A stretch of DNA of 64,000 nucleotides from Hysterangium stoloniferum (Eukaryota > Basidiomycota > Agaricomycetes > Hysterangiales > Hysterangiaceae). Shown in pieces: positions 1-11,645 of the stretch (its first letter is position 1; every line of letters begins with the position of its first letter). The stretch spans positions 62,001 to 126,000 of the forward strand of contig WHVD01000205.1 in the NCBI GenBank assembly GCA_015178975.1, in the 5' to 3' direction. The notes under the pieces were generated by a model. That model worked only from the letters and a program-made list of their open reading frames with translations, was not told where the DNA came from and did no database searches. The position numbers were made by a program, and so were the translations under genes.

Positions 1-2600
1 GAAGAGTGTCAAAGGACTTCTTTGAGAAGACATCATGGAATTCCTGTAGATACTCTGGGACCTTGGCCTCTGTGCTGAAATTGCGGTGGGCAGCTTCTGC
101 CAGACGCTGTGAAGTGGTGGAGCTAGCTGCAATCATTTCTACTGAGGGGGGGATAATGGACAATATTCGATCTCCCGATTCATACAGGGGTGTGGTCAGT
201 TGAGAGTCCTGGGTTGCAAGGTGATGCTCCTCGGACCCTTCTGGACTCTCAAGGTTCTCTAGGTCTTCCAACTCATCTACAAGGAGTGGACAAGGTCCTT
301 GTCGACAGAGTCTGGCTCTATGAGCCTCTCTTTTATGTTCCTGTGTCTCCTTCACTTCCTGTCGGCAGGTGTGGCACTTTGCTGGGCAGCGGCTAAGCTT
401 GACCTGTTTGGTCGGCCAGTCAATCTCTGGGTTGTGTTCCTTGAGCCAGGTGTATCCCAGGATCAACTTTTGGCGACCCAGACTAGTCACTGCCATTGGG
501 GTACGCTCACTGTGATCCTTGTAGCGTAAAATCAAGTCAACCACCTCAGTGATGGATCCTGACTCATTCAGGGTTCCATCTACATTGTGTACTGGAATAG
601 GATGGAGAAGCTTCTGAGTGGTGAGTCGGTTCTGCTTCACAAACTCAGAATCAATGAATGATCCTGTTGCTCCAGAGTCTAGGAGGGCAGATACTCCAAA
701 AACTTCAGCGGTATCTGTGGTTTGGATTTCTACCTTGAGAGACAGGGAATTTGGATTTAAGGTGGCTGCAATGACAAATGGGGTTGGTAATCTTTGCTCC
801 CAACGGGGCTTTCTGACTCTGAGTTTCTTGGGTTGGGAGTTAGGGGGTTTAGGGTTCAGTACGGCTGGAACTATTGAGAAGGGAGGCTGTGATAAGGGAG
901 TGTCATTTTCTACAGCCAAACATTCAAAATGGTTATGTACAGGCAGTGGAGGCACACTTCTCATCCACTGCAAGAGCCAAAATCCTCTTCTACCTCTTCT
1001 TTACCTATTATACCTTGCCCATCCAGATTTTGTGCCATTCCTGCAGCACGCACATCAGCCGCAGCTAACAACTGCTCTAGCATGGATACCTGTTCCTCAA
1101 CTGGGATGACCCGAACATCAAAGGCATGTGGGCAATCTTTGACTAGATGCTCCAGACTGCCACAACGAAAACAAGCACCTGGCACACCATGATTGCGTCT
1201 AAGAGTGTCTACCTCCATAGGTACAGGGAGGTTGGCATGGCTCTTCACAGGGAAGGAATGAGGGGGAGGCCCTGGAGGAGGTGCATAGACAGGGACTGGT
1301 GCAGGCCTACTCAGGGCAGGGATAGGACGATGCAGGGGAGGACCTGATGGCACAGAAGAGCGCCCTGAAGTGTTGAATGCTTGGTTGGCTGCCCGATTAG
1401 CATCAAAGCGGCGTGCAGCCTCATACCAGGCCAAAGGGTCTTCATTGGAGGGGCGGTCTGAGCCTAGCTCAGCAATGCGGTCCTGTAGATGTTTGTCTAA
1501 GCCTCGTCTGAATTTCATCACAATGACTCGGCCTTCTGTATATCTGGCTTCAGTAATCAGCTCTTCGAACTGGTCAATGTAATCCTCAACAGGACGACGG
1601 CCCTGAAAATAGCCAGTTCCTTCTAACTTGGTGAGGGCAGCCATCTCCTCATCCCAAGGGCAGAAGCGCAGTCAGAACTCCTGTTCAAAATCTGCCCATG
1701 AACTAAATGGGAGGGCTCCTGAAGCTTGGGCACTAACGACATGCTGGGCAAAGGTGGCAGCTCGGCCAGTCTTCATGTAGGACAGGGCCCAATGTATACG
1801 GGCCTGCTCGTTTGGGAATTGAGCTGCACAGAGGGAGAAGTACAAGGTGCAGCTAGTGAGGAAGGCCCTCCCAGAAGAGCGGTCCCCGTCGAAGTCGTTC
1901 GGGGCGGCGGCGCGAACGCGAGCGTACGGGCCAATAGGCGCCGGCGCGCCGAGATCGGGTGGGGGGCCGTCGTCGCGGCCACGAGCGGCGTGTGGGGTGT
2001 GGAAAAGGGCGGGGATGACGGGACACGCCTCCTGGGGTTCGCGCCAAGAGGTTTCTCGCGCAGCGTGGACAGGCGCCGCGTTTTGAGAGTGCGCGTGCGA
2101 AAATGGTGGGTAGGGGTAGGGCACGCCGCCTTCGTCGCGCGGCTGGGCAGCGAGCGCGTGCGGTGACCGAGGGTCGTAGGGGTGTGAGGGAGGTGGGGCC
2201 ATCACGACGTCGCTCAGCGACGCGTTTTGAGGCGGCGGCGCGACATTCTGGTTGCCAGTCGGCAGATCGGGCGGGGCGACGTGCGGCGGGATGGCGGGAT
2301 CGCGCGGGGACTCGAGGCGTGAGAGAGAATGGTAGCTAGGAGGGTGTTCGTCTGAGTTCCTGAGTTTCGGAGCTCCGCGATCTCGTGTTCAAGAGCAGCA
2401 AGCCGCGCAAGCGTATTCTCAGTATCAGAGGGGGGGACCTCTCCTAAAGGCTCGAGATCTTCGGAATTGGTCATGTAGATGGAAGGGTGGCTGCTTATAG
2501 GGGTATGGGTGTCTCTTGAGGACTCAGAATCGCTCTGGGGTAACCCGTGTCTCCCTATGTTGTGCAAACCGGCCGGTCCAGGGGGTGAATCCTTTTCTGC
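1..2600 (-). mobile_element. Ty3/gypsy element G0, 5' internal part (gag-protease), broken
   Basis: Read on the minus strand this is the first part of a Ty3/gypsy retrotransposon: untranslated leader (2475-2600), gag (961-2474), then the start of pol with an aspartic protease. The protease shows the active-site triad D-S-G followed by A-T at 665-679, in a context typical of retropepsins. Reverse transcriptase, RNase H and integrase would lie beyond position 1. The 5' LTR is at 2601-2998. GC-rich leader and gag sequence with many CpGs suggests a fairly young copy, but the frame is interrupted a few times, so it is broken. Just inside the LTR, 2589-2598 is the exact complement of 2728-2737 within the LTR, the arrangement expected of Tf1-type self-priming. 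Family assignment rests on protease and zinc-knuckle motifs only. Confidence 0.85.
961..2474 (-). pseudogene. gag of element G0 (CCHC nucleocapsid protein), broken
   Basis: Gag-like polyprotein of the chromovirus type. The N-terminal part (from an ATG at 2474) is polar and predicted helical (ARLAALEHEIAELR). A proline/arginine-rich stretch follows, then the retrotransposon gag core: in 961-1644 the segment FQGRRPVEDYIDQFEELI and a W-Y-E-A-A-R pattern are typical. A single zinc knuckle C-x2-C-x4-H-x4-C (CFRCGSLEHLVKDC) lies near 1155-1195. An upstream ATG at 2567 is open too, but 2474 begins the more gag-like sequence. Gag packages the element RNA in cytoplasmic virus-like particles. The copy has a few breaks and is treated as a fossil. 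Confidence 0.8.
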
Positions 2601-2998
2601 TGTAAGGGCTACCTCTAACAGGACCTGTGGTACTCACACTAGGCTAGCAGAGGGATATCCAAAGTATATTAAGTACCTAATATATACAGGAGACTAAACT
2701 ACTCACCTAGCAGAGGGATATCCAAAGAGAAAAGGATAAGGGGGCGGCCTCTGCTAGGCGATCCGAAACTAGGGGGTGGCTAAAAATAGAATGACAGCTC
2801 ATCCCAACGGTCACTAACTACCTACTCTACCCCGGAGATATTCCTAGGGAGTGTTAGAAGTCATGGAAAAATATGAGAAGATTACAGGAAACAGTACTAA
2901 TAACCCTCTTGGGGCTAGATTACTCAGAGGAACTTATTGGGGTTTTAGCAATATATATATCAACCATATTGAAGGCACAAATTGAACGTCCCCTTACA
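2601..2998 (-). repeat. LTR of family A (5' LTR of G0)
   Basis: 398 bp, bounded by tgtaaggg and cccttaca (perfect 8-bp terminal inverted repeats, TG...CA). It holds an internal direct repeat of about 20 bp (cagagggatatccaaag at about 2650 and again near 2710-2726). Related copies are a solo LTR at 18379-18710 and degenerate copies beginning at 45314 and 55353. The right flank falls inside an LTR of family B (2999-3413), so G0 was inserted into a pre-existing LTR B. Confidence 0.85.
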
Positions 2999-3413
2999 GT
3001 TTCGTTTCATCATTACTGGATTTGGTATGTTATTCATTCCACGGTCTATATAGTCTGGCAGATGTTATACATACAATCCAGTCAAAAAATTGGCTTAGAT
3101 TCCCCCCAGTAATCTAATACATTTTCCGCTCTAAACTCCTCCTTGAATTACACCGCTCTCACGGGTCAGAGCCCACAGGCTCTGACACATCTATCTCTCT
3201 TATTTATCTCAACTCCCGACCTCTTGACCCACAACCTCTGACCTATGGCCCCTTGACCCATGAACCCCACCCAGACTCTCCAGGATTCCCATCCACCTGT
3301 CTGAAATTGGACAACACGATCTCATGAGGGCGCAGCCTATAAGCTGAAGCCAAGTCCTACCAGATATCCCATGGGTTTCTCCGGAAACCTGCCATGTACG
3401 TACCCTAACACTT
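2999..3413 (+). repeat. LTR B, right-hand part, interrupted by G0
   Basis: Sequence matches the second half of the LTR B copies at 6120-8357 and 29732-30573, ending ccctaaca. It carries the shared motif gcagcctataagctgaagcc at 3333-3353. The left part would lie beyond G0, outside the window. Confidence 0.8.
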
Positions 3414-3421
3414 GTGCAAAC

Positions 3422-3587
3422 TGTTAGGGTGATCCAGTATTTCAAACAGAGCAGATAGTATGATAGAGATGAAGTTTAACACTTAGCTTAATTGACTAGT
3501 AGGCTGAAATACTAAGAGTTGTAAGGTAAGAGTTCACAGCTTGTTGAAGAACAGTATGGTGAAGGGAGAAATGAGACTGACTAGTAG
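3422..3587. repeat. LTR D, left part
   Basis: Starts tgttagggtgatccag and matches 46631-46753, the left part of an LTR-like repeat whose right part (ending ggatcctaaca) is found at 6007-6119 plus 8358-8587 and at 47398-47845. Here it is interrupted at 3588 by LTR C and later insertions. Confidence 0.6.
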
Positions 3588-4052
3588 TGTTATGACCGTG
3601 TCACAACCCGATGGTCCCCGAGGTTATCGCCACCTATCGACGATTCAAGTCATCGCTCAAGTCCTCACATCAGAAGCCGTCGGTTTCCCAACGCTGACGT
3701 ATGCCTTCACGGTGATCAAACTCCATTTACGCCCCCATCAAAATATACTTGTATTATCTGGTTAAACTCTGATATGTCCCTTTATTATGATGATCCGTTC
3801 TACTCTATGTTTCACATATGTCTATATATACTTGTAACCCTCAGACTATTTCCTTTTCTCATAGCTCCGCTCTCGGTTATCTTATGGCCTCTGAACTAAT
3901 TGTAACCCTCCCGTTCCTAGTCAAGCTTATTTGTCAATACTGTTCTCCACTCTTCTCCTAGTTAGTATTTCCTAGACACCGAATACTTGTATATGAACCC
4001 ATTGTAGTTGTAGTTATTAGGCAATCAAAATATCGACTCAGAATACCCTCTT
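3588..4052 (+). repeat. LTR C, partial
   Basis: Starts tgttatgaccgtg and matches the solo LTR C copies at 7739-8349, 16427-17146 and 57503-58244 up to the point where LTR E begins at 4053. The remaining 3' part of this LTR is not adjacent; a short inverted piece of the same family lies at about 5560-5708. Confidence 0.75.
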
Positions 4053-4596
4053 TGTTAAGTGCCGTGTCGGGAACTTATTCCGGAACTATCGGAAAGTCAC
4101 TGGGAAGTCGGAAACTGTCGGATAGGGTCAGGACATTGGCTTCAGCTTATGTGCTGCACCTCTACGCAAACGCTCAATGTCCTTAATTTCAGAAGTAAAG
4201 CTTACGATGGAAGATATGGATATTCAGAGTTCCGAAGAGTTCCGAATATTGAGCATACAGAAAGACGGGAGGAGGAATAAGAAACTAAGTTGATATCAGA
4301 TCTAAGGTAAAGTACAAATTTGCGGAAACTAATATAAGTCTACTCGTTATTGTACTACAAACTAAGACCATAATAAGACGAAAACGGAAGTGTTCTTAAA
4401 ATGGAAATACAATAAGACATATTAGGGAGACAATATTCCGAAATGGGAATACAACAAACAAACGAGTGAATACTTGTCAATGGACAAATTACCAAATGTG
4501 GAACAAGGGAAGAATGCGGATGATACGGTAACTATGATCTTCCGTAGTCGGAGATTGGAAGTCGGATATTGAAACATCCGGGAATGGGTCGTAACA
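4053..4596 (-). repeat. LTR E, 3' LTR of a truncated element
   Basis: Bounded by tgttaagtgccgtg and ggtcgtaaca. It matches solo copies at 8620-9191 and 45328-45935. The sequence directly to its right (gtacccccctgtta) read on the minus strand is a polypurine tract ending at the LTR, so this is the 3' LTR of a minus-strand element. The shared LTR hairpin motif is at about 4131-4160. Confidence 0.75.
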
Positions 4597-4776
4597 GTAC
4601 CCCCCTGTTAGGCCGAAATCCCATAGAGGCGATTAGGTACTGAGTGATTGAAGCGACGGTTGATTATTATGTGTCATGAAATTTACGCAATTCTGGAGGT
4701 GAGAGTTTCGGCTGATGTTCTGAGTATAAAAACCTCCAAATATTCGAATTAACGTTTTTGTTTCTTTATCCACAAC

Positions 4777-5638
4777 TTGTATGTCGATTCGTCGGCCTCT
4801 GTTCATCACTACCCCAGAAGATTCAGATACCGAAATTGCCGTTCTACAAAAAATGTCGAAGGTCACAGAACTTCAACAAAAACGACAAAGGATGGAGGAG
4901 TTGAAGTGACGACAAGAGGAGGAGGAGAAGGCATTGATGCAGGAGTTGAAAGATGTGGAAGAGGCAGAAAAACGGGAGTTGGAGTGGGTGAAGGCGGAGA
5001 AGGAAGCATGGATCCGGAAAATGGCGGAGGTTCAGAAACAGAAGGAAGAGGCGGAAAAATTACAGCGGGAGTCAGAGGCGGCGAAGAAACGTGAGGAGAT
5101 AAGGGAAGGAAAGGTAAGTGATATCCATAATTTCCATGGTTTCAACCGATAACTATTGGGTACAGCAAAAAGCCGTGTTGGTGGAGGTAGAGGGAGAAGC
5201 TGGACCTTCAAGTCCTAAAGTAAGTGCATCTACAAGAGGCCAGTAATTGACTAACTTCTGAAACAGAAGCCAAAGGTCAAGGCTCCAGAACAGATGGAAG
5301 TGGTCCATGAAAATCCGTGTTATCAATGTTCCATACGGAGTATGACATGTTGGAAACAGAAGGTAAAATGGGGTGGAACTTGCTATCCCTGTGTGGTTCT
5401 TAAACTTCCGTGCACTCTCGCCTCGAAAAGGGTTCCAAAAGGTGAGAAGCCTCAGAGGACTAATGACACGGAAGGTTTGGGAGCAGCCAAAACTGCAGAA
5501 ACTGAGGTACCACAAATGGATAGTATGGGCATGGAGCTCCTCAAGGACACCATTGATGCATTAGTCTTTATCGGGACGGAAGTTATGAAAATGTGGGTCA
5601 GTGTTGGGAAACCGATGGCTTCTGATGTGAGGACTTGA
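4777..5638 (+). CDS. Antisense accessory gene of an LTR-E element: coiled coil plus Zn2Cys6 cluster
   Basis: A plus-strand gene-like unit beside the 3' LTR of a minus-strand element, so antisense to the expected gag-pol. The first part, from an ATG at about 4783, is highly charged and K/E/Q-rich (about 4850-5115), a likely coiled coil. It ends at an intron donor (aag|gtaagt, about 5115). The second part (5294-5638) holds a cysteine array with the exact spacing C-x2-C-x6-C-x10-C-x2-C-x6-C (CYQCSIRSMTC ... CYPCVVLKLPC), which is that of the fungal Zn(II)2Cys6 binuclear cluster. Matching units occur in G2 (37961-38940) and G1 (28541-29381). The last residues run into an inverted LTR C piece, so the natural 3' end is lost and the copy is broken. 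Known for the motif: DNA binding, mostly in transcription factors. Inferred: an element-encoded DNA- or chromatin-binding protein. Function is unknown. Confidence 0.6.
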
Positions 5639-5708
5639 GTGATGACTTGAATCATCGATAGGTGGCGATAACCTCGGGGACTGTCAGGTTGTGACATGGT
5701 CATAACAG
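5560..5708 (-). repeat. LTR C fragment, inverted
   Basis: The reverse complement of the first about 150 bp of LTR C (compare 3588-3740), ending ggtcataaca at 5708. It lies between the antisense gene and a Tc1 end. No matching 5-bp duplication is visible, so the junctions are rearranged. Confidence 0.65.
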
Positions 5709-6004
5709 TATGCCTAGAAGAGTTGAGGCTGTTTTGAAGGCCAAGGGAGGCTATACCAAGTACTAGATTGTTTGATTTGTGTTCTTTTTATACCAGGGAC
5801 AAAACCCTTCCAATGTGATTTTATTATTATTTTATTTATAGCATGGAAAATACCAGTGCTTATGTCATAATATTTTAATGGCATATAGATAACATATAGA
5901 CCTAACCAACCACCAAATTTCAGGTCTGTATCTACAGCGGTTCTTGAGTTATTGAAGAATCTTTGCACAACTAAAAATCATTGGAAGGGTTTTGTCCCTC
6001 ACTG
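5709..6004 (+). mobile_element. Tc1-like transposon, 3' end only
   Basis: 5711-5764 encodes MPRRVEAVLKAKGGYTKY and a stop, nearly the same as the last residues of the transposase at 24813-25832. A terminal inverted repeat follows whose inner and outer ends are inverted copies of each other (gggacaaaacccttccaatg near 5803; cattggaagggttttgtccc near 5979). It ends cactg|TA at 6004-6006, as in the full element at 24585-26192. The 5' part is missing. It sits within LTR D sequence. Confidence 0.75.
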
Positions 6005-6655
6005 TATATGAAGAAGATTTTATACTACAATGAGATGGATGACCAGAGGCTGATCAAGGAAGTGAAAAATGAAACAGATCATAAGAAGTTGATGACAAGG
6101 CAGGAGGACTAAATGTAAGTGTTACGACCGGAATTCCCACCGGACTCCAGGCACTAACTTATATGCACCTGTGCCCTATATGCACCAATTGTCAGTTTAC
6201 TGGAATTCCTGCCAGACTCTGTACATCAGACTTGTCTACATTTGACTTTGTTACGTTGTGTTTCAGTCACTGGAATACCCACCAGACTCTATCCCTGTCT
6301 ATGTCTGACCCCGTCCCACGCATCAGTCATTGGACCCTGCTCGGAAAACCCGTCATCCCTCTAACAGAGCCCCATTCCCGTTTTAGTCAAATGACCTGTC
6401 ACGATTCAGACTCCACTCCCATTCTGTTTCCCATTATGGTTTATGATTTGTCACGATTCGGACTCCACTCTGTTCCGTCCCATTCCTAACACCAAATTTG
6501 GTGTTTATTATTCTCGTTTTATGTTTTGCTAGTTTCATTTCATTATTACTGGATTTGGTATGTCATTCATTCCACGGTCTATATAGTCTGGCAGATGTTG
6601 TACATACAATCCAGTCAGAAAATTGGCTTAGATTCCCCCCAGTAATCTAATACAT

Positions 6656-7452
6656 TGTTAGGATACGTACAGGGTGGGTCTCCAGAGAAACCCATGGAAT
6701 ATCCGGTAGGACTTGGCTTCAGCTTATAGGCTGCACCCTTGCTAGATCGTGTTGTCCAATTTCAGACAGGCAAACGGGAATCCCGGGGTGTCTGGGCGGG
6801 GGTCGTGGTCAAGAGGTCGTAGGTCAGAGGTCGTGGTTTGTGAGTCGAGATTAGTGAGAGAGATAGATGCGCTGGAGCCTGTGGGCTCCGACTAGTGCGA
6901 GTGGTGTGACTCAAGTAGGGTTTTAGAGCAGAAAATGTATTAGATTACTGGGGGGAATCTAAGCCAATTTTCTGACTGGATTGTATGTACAACATCTGCC
7001 AGTTTAAATAGACCGTGGAGTAAATGTCATACCAAATCCAGTAATAATGAAATGAAGTGAGCAAAACATAAAACGGGAATAGTAAACACCAAATTGGTGT
7101 TAGGAATGGGACAGAACAGAGTGGAGTCCAAATAGTGACAAATCATGAACCATAACGGGAAACGGAGTGGGAGTGGAGTCCGAATCGTGACAGGTCATTT
7201 GACTAAAATGGGAATGGGGCTCTGTTAGAGAGGTGACGGGTTTTACTGAGCAGGGTCCGGTGACTGATGTGTGGGACGAGGTCAGACATAGACAGAACAG
7301 AGTCCAGTGGGTTTTCTGGTGACTGAAACACAATGTAATGAAGATGAATGTAAACGGGTCTGATGTACGGAGTCCGGTGGAAATTCCAGTGAACTGATAA
7401 TGGGTGCATATAAGTTAGTGCCCAGAGTCCGGTGGGAATTCCGGTCATAACA
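6656..7452 (-). repeat. Solo LTR B (B2) inside B1
   Basis: 797 bp, tgttaggatacg ... ggtcataaca, in the opposite orientation to its host LTR. The duplication tacat is exact (6651-6655 and 7453-7457). An LTR of one family has inserted into an older LTR of the same family. Confidence 0.9.
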
Positions 7453-7738
7453 TACATTTTCCACTCTAAACTCCTACTTGAATCACACCGCTCATGCTAG
7501 TCGGAGCCCACGGGCTCTGGTGCATCTATCTCTCTTATCTATCTCGACTCATGACCTCTTGACCCACAACCTCCGACCCATGACCCCTCACCCCATGAAC
7601 CCCACCTGGACTCCCCAGGATTCCCGTCTGCCTGTCTGAAATTGGACAACACGATCTCGTGAGGGTGCAGCCTATAAGCTGAAGCCAAGTCCTACTGGAT
7701 ATTCCACGGGTTTCTCTGGAAACCCTGTACGTACCCTA

Positions 7739-8349
7739 TGTTACGACTGTGTCGCAACCCTATCGGTCCCGAGGTTATCGCCACTTATCAACATTTTCAA
7801 GTCACCACTTCAGAAACCATCGGCCCCCGAAGCTGACGTATGTTTTCGCGATGATCAAACTCCGTTTACGCCCACGTCAAAATAACTCATATTGTCTGGT
7901 TAAACTTTTGATACATCCCTTTTATTATGTTGATCCATTCAATCCTATGTTTCACATATGTCTATCTATATTTGTAGTCCTTGAACTATTTCCTTTTATC
8001 GTAATTCCGCTCTCGGTTATCATTCGCCTCCGAACTAATCATAAACTTCCCGTTCCTAGTCAAGCTTATTGTTAATACCATTTTCCGCCCTTCTCCCGTT
8101 AGTATTTTCTAGATGCCTGTTACTTGTATATGAACCCACTGTAGTTGTAGTTACTAGGCAATCAGAATATCGACTTAGAATACCCTCATACGTCTGTAAC
8201 AGTCTCATACTGAGAATCCCCCCATCTGCCTTCGCGTGCGCTCGCCCACTCCCGGCCCACGGATATTTGCAAGGGCACAGCACATAAGCTGAAGCCAAGT
8301 CCTTCCAATCGGTCCCTGTCGGCCATTAGTCAGTTTTCAGTTCTTAACA
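7739..8349 (+). repeat. Solo LTR C inside B1
   Basis: 611 bp, tgttacgactgtgtcg ... cagttcttaaca. The duplication cccta is exact (7734-7738 and 8350-8354). The shared hairpin motif (cacataagctgaagccaag) is at 8280-8300. Confidence 0.9.
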
Positions 8350-8587
8350 CCCTAACAGTAAGATACTAAATAATACTAAAGGGGTTTGAGGTGGCAAGTG
8401 AGATGTGTAAAGGGAGATGGTGCTGGGGTGTGAATGGGATGGAAGGCTAGGGGGTAAACTAATGAAAACAAATGTCAGGGGTGCCACAAGTGGTGATACC
8501 TTGGGTGGGGAAACCAATAGTGAGTTGATGGAGGGTTTTGAGTCTAAAACAGGTGGTGGGGGTCTGAAATGATGGGATCCTAACAGG

Positions 8588-9435
8588 TTGTAGATATATT
8601 AAAGGCAAAAGGTGGCTATTGTTAAGTGCCATGTCAGGAACTTATTCCGGAACTATCGGAAAGTCACCATAAGTCGGGAACTATCGGATAGGGTTAGGAC
8701 GTTGGCTTCAGCTTATGTGCTGCACCTCTACACAAACACTCAAAAGCCCTTAATTTCAAAGGTGAGACTTATGATGGAAGATACGGATATTCAGGGTTCT
8801 GAAGAGTTCCAAATATCGAGCATACAGAAAGATGGAAGAGGGAATAAGAAACTAAGTTGATATCAGATCTAAAGTAAAGTACAAATTCGTGGAAACTAAT
8901 ATAAGTCTTCTTGTTATTGTACTACAAACTAAGACCACAATAAGATGGAAATGGAAGTCTGAAATGGGAATACAACAAGACAAATTGGGGAGACAATATT
9001 CCAAAACCAAATGAAACAAATAAAGTTAAATCATAAAAGGGGAATATAATAAACAAATGAGTGAATACTTGTCAACAGACAAATTACCAAATGCAGAACA
9101 AGGGAAGAATGCGGAAAATATGGTAACTATGATGTTCCATAGTCAGAGGTCAGAAGTCGGATATTGAAACATCTGGGAACAGGTTGTAACAGCTATACCA
9201 AGTACTAAATATAAGTAGTTTCCTCTCTAACTTTGTTGGCAACAAAAGGCTTCCAATGAACCTTCAATATAAAAATATTCATACTGTTATTATATATGGA
9301 GATTACACAATGGCATTATGCCATATCAAACTATACATGATAGAGCAGGTTCACAAATATTTGGTGATTTCTACTATTTTCTCTACTGATATAGGTTGAA
9401 ACTGCAAAACATTGGAAGTGTTTTGTAAGTCACTG
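8588..9435 (+). mobile_element. Second Tc1-like 3' end, split by LTR E
   Basis: 8596-8619 plus 9192-9210 encode a remnant ILKAKGGYTKY, the Tc1 transposase C-terminus. The TIR follows, with the inner copy acaaaaggcttccaatg near 9243 and the outer inverted copy cattggaagtgttttg near 9408, ending cactg at 9435. Only the 3' end survives and it is strongly decayed. Confidence 0.6.
8620..9191 (-). repeat. Solo LTR E
   Basis: 572 bp, tgttaagtgccatg ... aggttgtaaca. The target duplication gctat is exact (8615-8619 and 9192-9196). It is inserted in the coding end of a Tc1 relic. Confidence 0.9.
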
Positions 9436-9789
9436 AATGTGTGCTATGAGTCCTGCTGCTGCTTATATCAAGGTTTTTTATGCACCTTTTAATGGTATCA
9501 CAGGTGGAGAGTGCTGGCAAATTGTGTTGGCTGTTTGATTTTCAATCATTTTGGGTCTGAGCTGTACAACTCTTATGCAAACTTGAATGTTTCACTGGTT
9601 TTCCTCCTATAATATTTCATCCCATCTATCTTTGCCATTTTTCAAGCCAGTCACATATTGGTGGGCTAAATTCTGCACACACCAAAGGGAGAAGGGGATC
9701 CATATATTAATGAAGATGTGGCAGAATTACAGTTGTGTGAGTTGCACCCCTGGCCCTTGCTCATTATCAAGGTGGAAAACTACACTGAT
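9436..9789. other. AT-rich intergenic sequence, nothing recognised
   Basis: A plus-strand open frame at 9587-9799 has no recognisable motif. The segment is CpG-poor and probably decayed repeat DNA. Confidence 0.4.
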
Positions 9790-10560
9790 TCCAATTTGAA
9801 CTTTCCCCAAGCTAGAGAGTAACAATACCCAAAAGGTGGTAGGAGATGTGGGATGTAATTCACATAATTTGATTCCTTGAGGTTATCCAAACTGGAGAAT
9901 AAAATATCAATTCAATCCTTTTACTGCTGTTCTCTCACCAAACTCACACTGACTTGAAATGTGTGACATTTATCAATGTTTCCAAAAAAATTGAATAAAA
10001 CTTTTGATCTTTTTATCAGGATAAAATAGCAAGAGAGGTAGGTGGGTGATCCATACAGGCAAGGTATGGAGGTTTGACTTGTGTTCATATCCAGTTGCAA
10101 AATTGCTTGAGATCAGCAGAGATGTACTCCTGACTGTTCTTTTGCAACTCTATCCTGTATACTCCACAGGATCTAGTGATATTGTGGTTGGCAGAAGTAC
10201 ATCTGTTATTTAGCAGGTTAGCTATGGGTGGTTGTTATGGTGGTGAATGGCACACCATTGCATCTTTCCAAGCATGCTGGAGGTATTAGGCTGCCAGACA
10301 TCCCACATATTGGGATGAGGCAATGTACTGTGTCTATAGTGAATCATTATTAATTGGATTTGTAAGCTAACTCACTGTGACCTTTCTTCCTCAGTGTCAG
10401 AGATATACATAATTGTCCCTAAACTCTCCAACAATTGTGGCCAGGATTTACCAGTGTGAAGGCAGGCATCAGAGATGGTGTCATAGGCATGACTGGTTTC
10501 AGCCTGAGTTTAGTTTGCACTAGGAGAGGTGGTATGGATGAAACTCACAATGATATAAAG
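9790..10560. repeat. Old, CpG-depleted copy of repeat unit U
   Basis: Order and wording match the U units at 31769-33240, 49060-50640 and 52520-53960: a block like ttccccaagctagag, then caattcaatcctt, then gcttgagatcagcaga near 10109, then catcccacatattgggatgaggc near 10299. Most CpGs of the other copies appear here as TpG or CpA. Confidence 0.6.
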
Positions 10561-11645
10561 AAAGCAAAAGAAAGTTTACTGATACAGCTTCCACACAAGT
10601 GTTGAATTTTGGGAATTAAGTATGTGAGCTACAAGGAAATCAAACCATACAGTCCAGGCTATATAAGAATGAGTCATGTATTGTAGTACTCATCCATTTA
10701 CAACAAGTCAACCACCACCTACTCAGACAAACAGAAAGTTATACAGTCAAAGAACAGCACCATGAAAACTTAACAACAAGTTTTGTCTATTCTGGGGGAA
10801 TAAGAATGTACACAGGTATCACAAGGTTGGCAGGGGCTGCCAGTGGGCTATGGGGTGCTATTGCTGACCTAGACCAACAGGACTCAGTGTTAAGCTTGAG
10901 CTTATGGGCAGATATCCAGGGAAAACCTGCAGATTTTCCAGGGATGAGTAGGGAGTATTAAATCCAGGAAGCAGCTGTCAGATAAGCTGACCTGACGTTA
11001 GCAGGAGAATTTGTGTTACGCATGGACAACTACAAAAGGTGGATAAGAGACGAAGGATAATCCGCTGCCTCAATTTCGTTGTGCCTTGCTTTTATGAGTG
11101 CTTCTCAGAGAGGTGATCATGCTGCGTCATAGGAGACAACCCACGTCTTTAGATGGTCGGAATGGTTGAAGTTATTTCGCAATTAATAGTAGGCATGCAG
11201 CGGCTCTGTTATGAATAGAGTGGATAACTTACCGGCTTGTTGGGCCCTTGATATGTTTAGAACGATATGGTTTGGATAATTGGATTACAAAGGGATAGAT
11301 CTTTGGATCTAATGCGCGATCTGCTGTAAGAAATAAAGAAAGGCGAGGCGGTCGATAGACCCAGAAGCAACCAAGAAAAATGACGAAAGAAAAGATGTGT
11401 TCAAGATGAGAACTTATTACTGGGTGGAAACCAAATAGTTCTAGACTAAAACCAGGTTGAGCGGCCAGTACGAAGCAACATTTGACACGGGAGTTATATC
11501 ACCCATAAGTAAGACGGAAATGAGAGAAGAAGATCCAAAAAGTAGTAAATAACTCTGAATTGAAGACAGAAAATTTCCAGAAAAGGAAACATCGGACTTT
11601 GAAAATTTATTAACACTTGCACCGAAACTGCCAAAGCTCAAAACA
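10561..11645. other. Intergenic region and 5' flank of the UTP16-like gene
   Basis: 10561-11040 shows no gene or recognised repeat. From about 11030 the composition shifts to normal CpG content, continuous with the gene at 11646, so 11030-11645 is probably host sequence including the promoter and 5' UTR. I cannot point to a TATA box or a neighbouring exon with confidence. Confidence 0.4.

Larger units (their letters stand above)
6120..8357 (+). repeat. Solo LTR B (B1) carrying two further LTRs
   Basis: Starts tgttacgaccgg and ends gtaccctaaca. The flanking target-site duplication gtaag is exact (6115-6119 and 8358-8362). Without its two inserts (6656-7452 and 7739-8349) the LTR is about 0.83 kb, the size of the LTRs of G2. 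Heavy CpG loss marks it as old. Confidence 0.88.
6007..8587. repeat. LTR D, right part, split by LTR B
   Basis: 6007-6119 and 8358-8587 are contiguous in the related copy at 47500-47845 and end ggatcctaaca. LTR B (6120-8357) splits them, with a gtaag duplication on both sides. Confidence 0.7.

Noticed and set aside
1726-2166. Plus-strand open frame of 146 codons, and others overlapping G0 gag
   Set aside because: They are shadows of GC-rich gag on the opposite strand, with arginine/glycine runs and no motif. Unlike the antisense unit in G2, no partner copy keeps the pattern.
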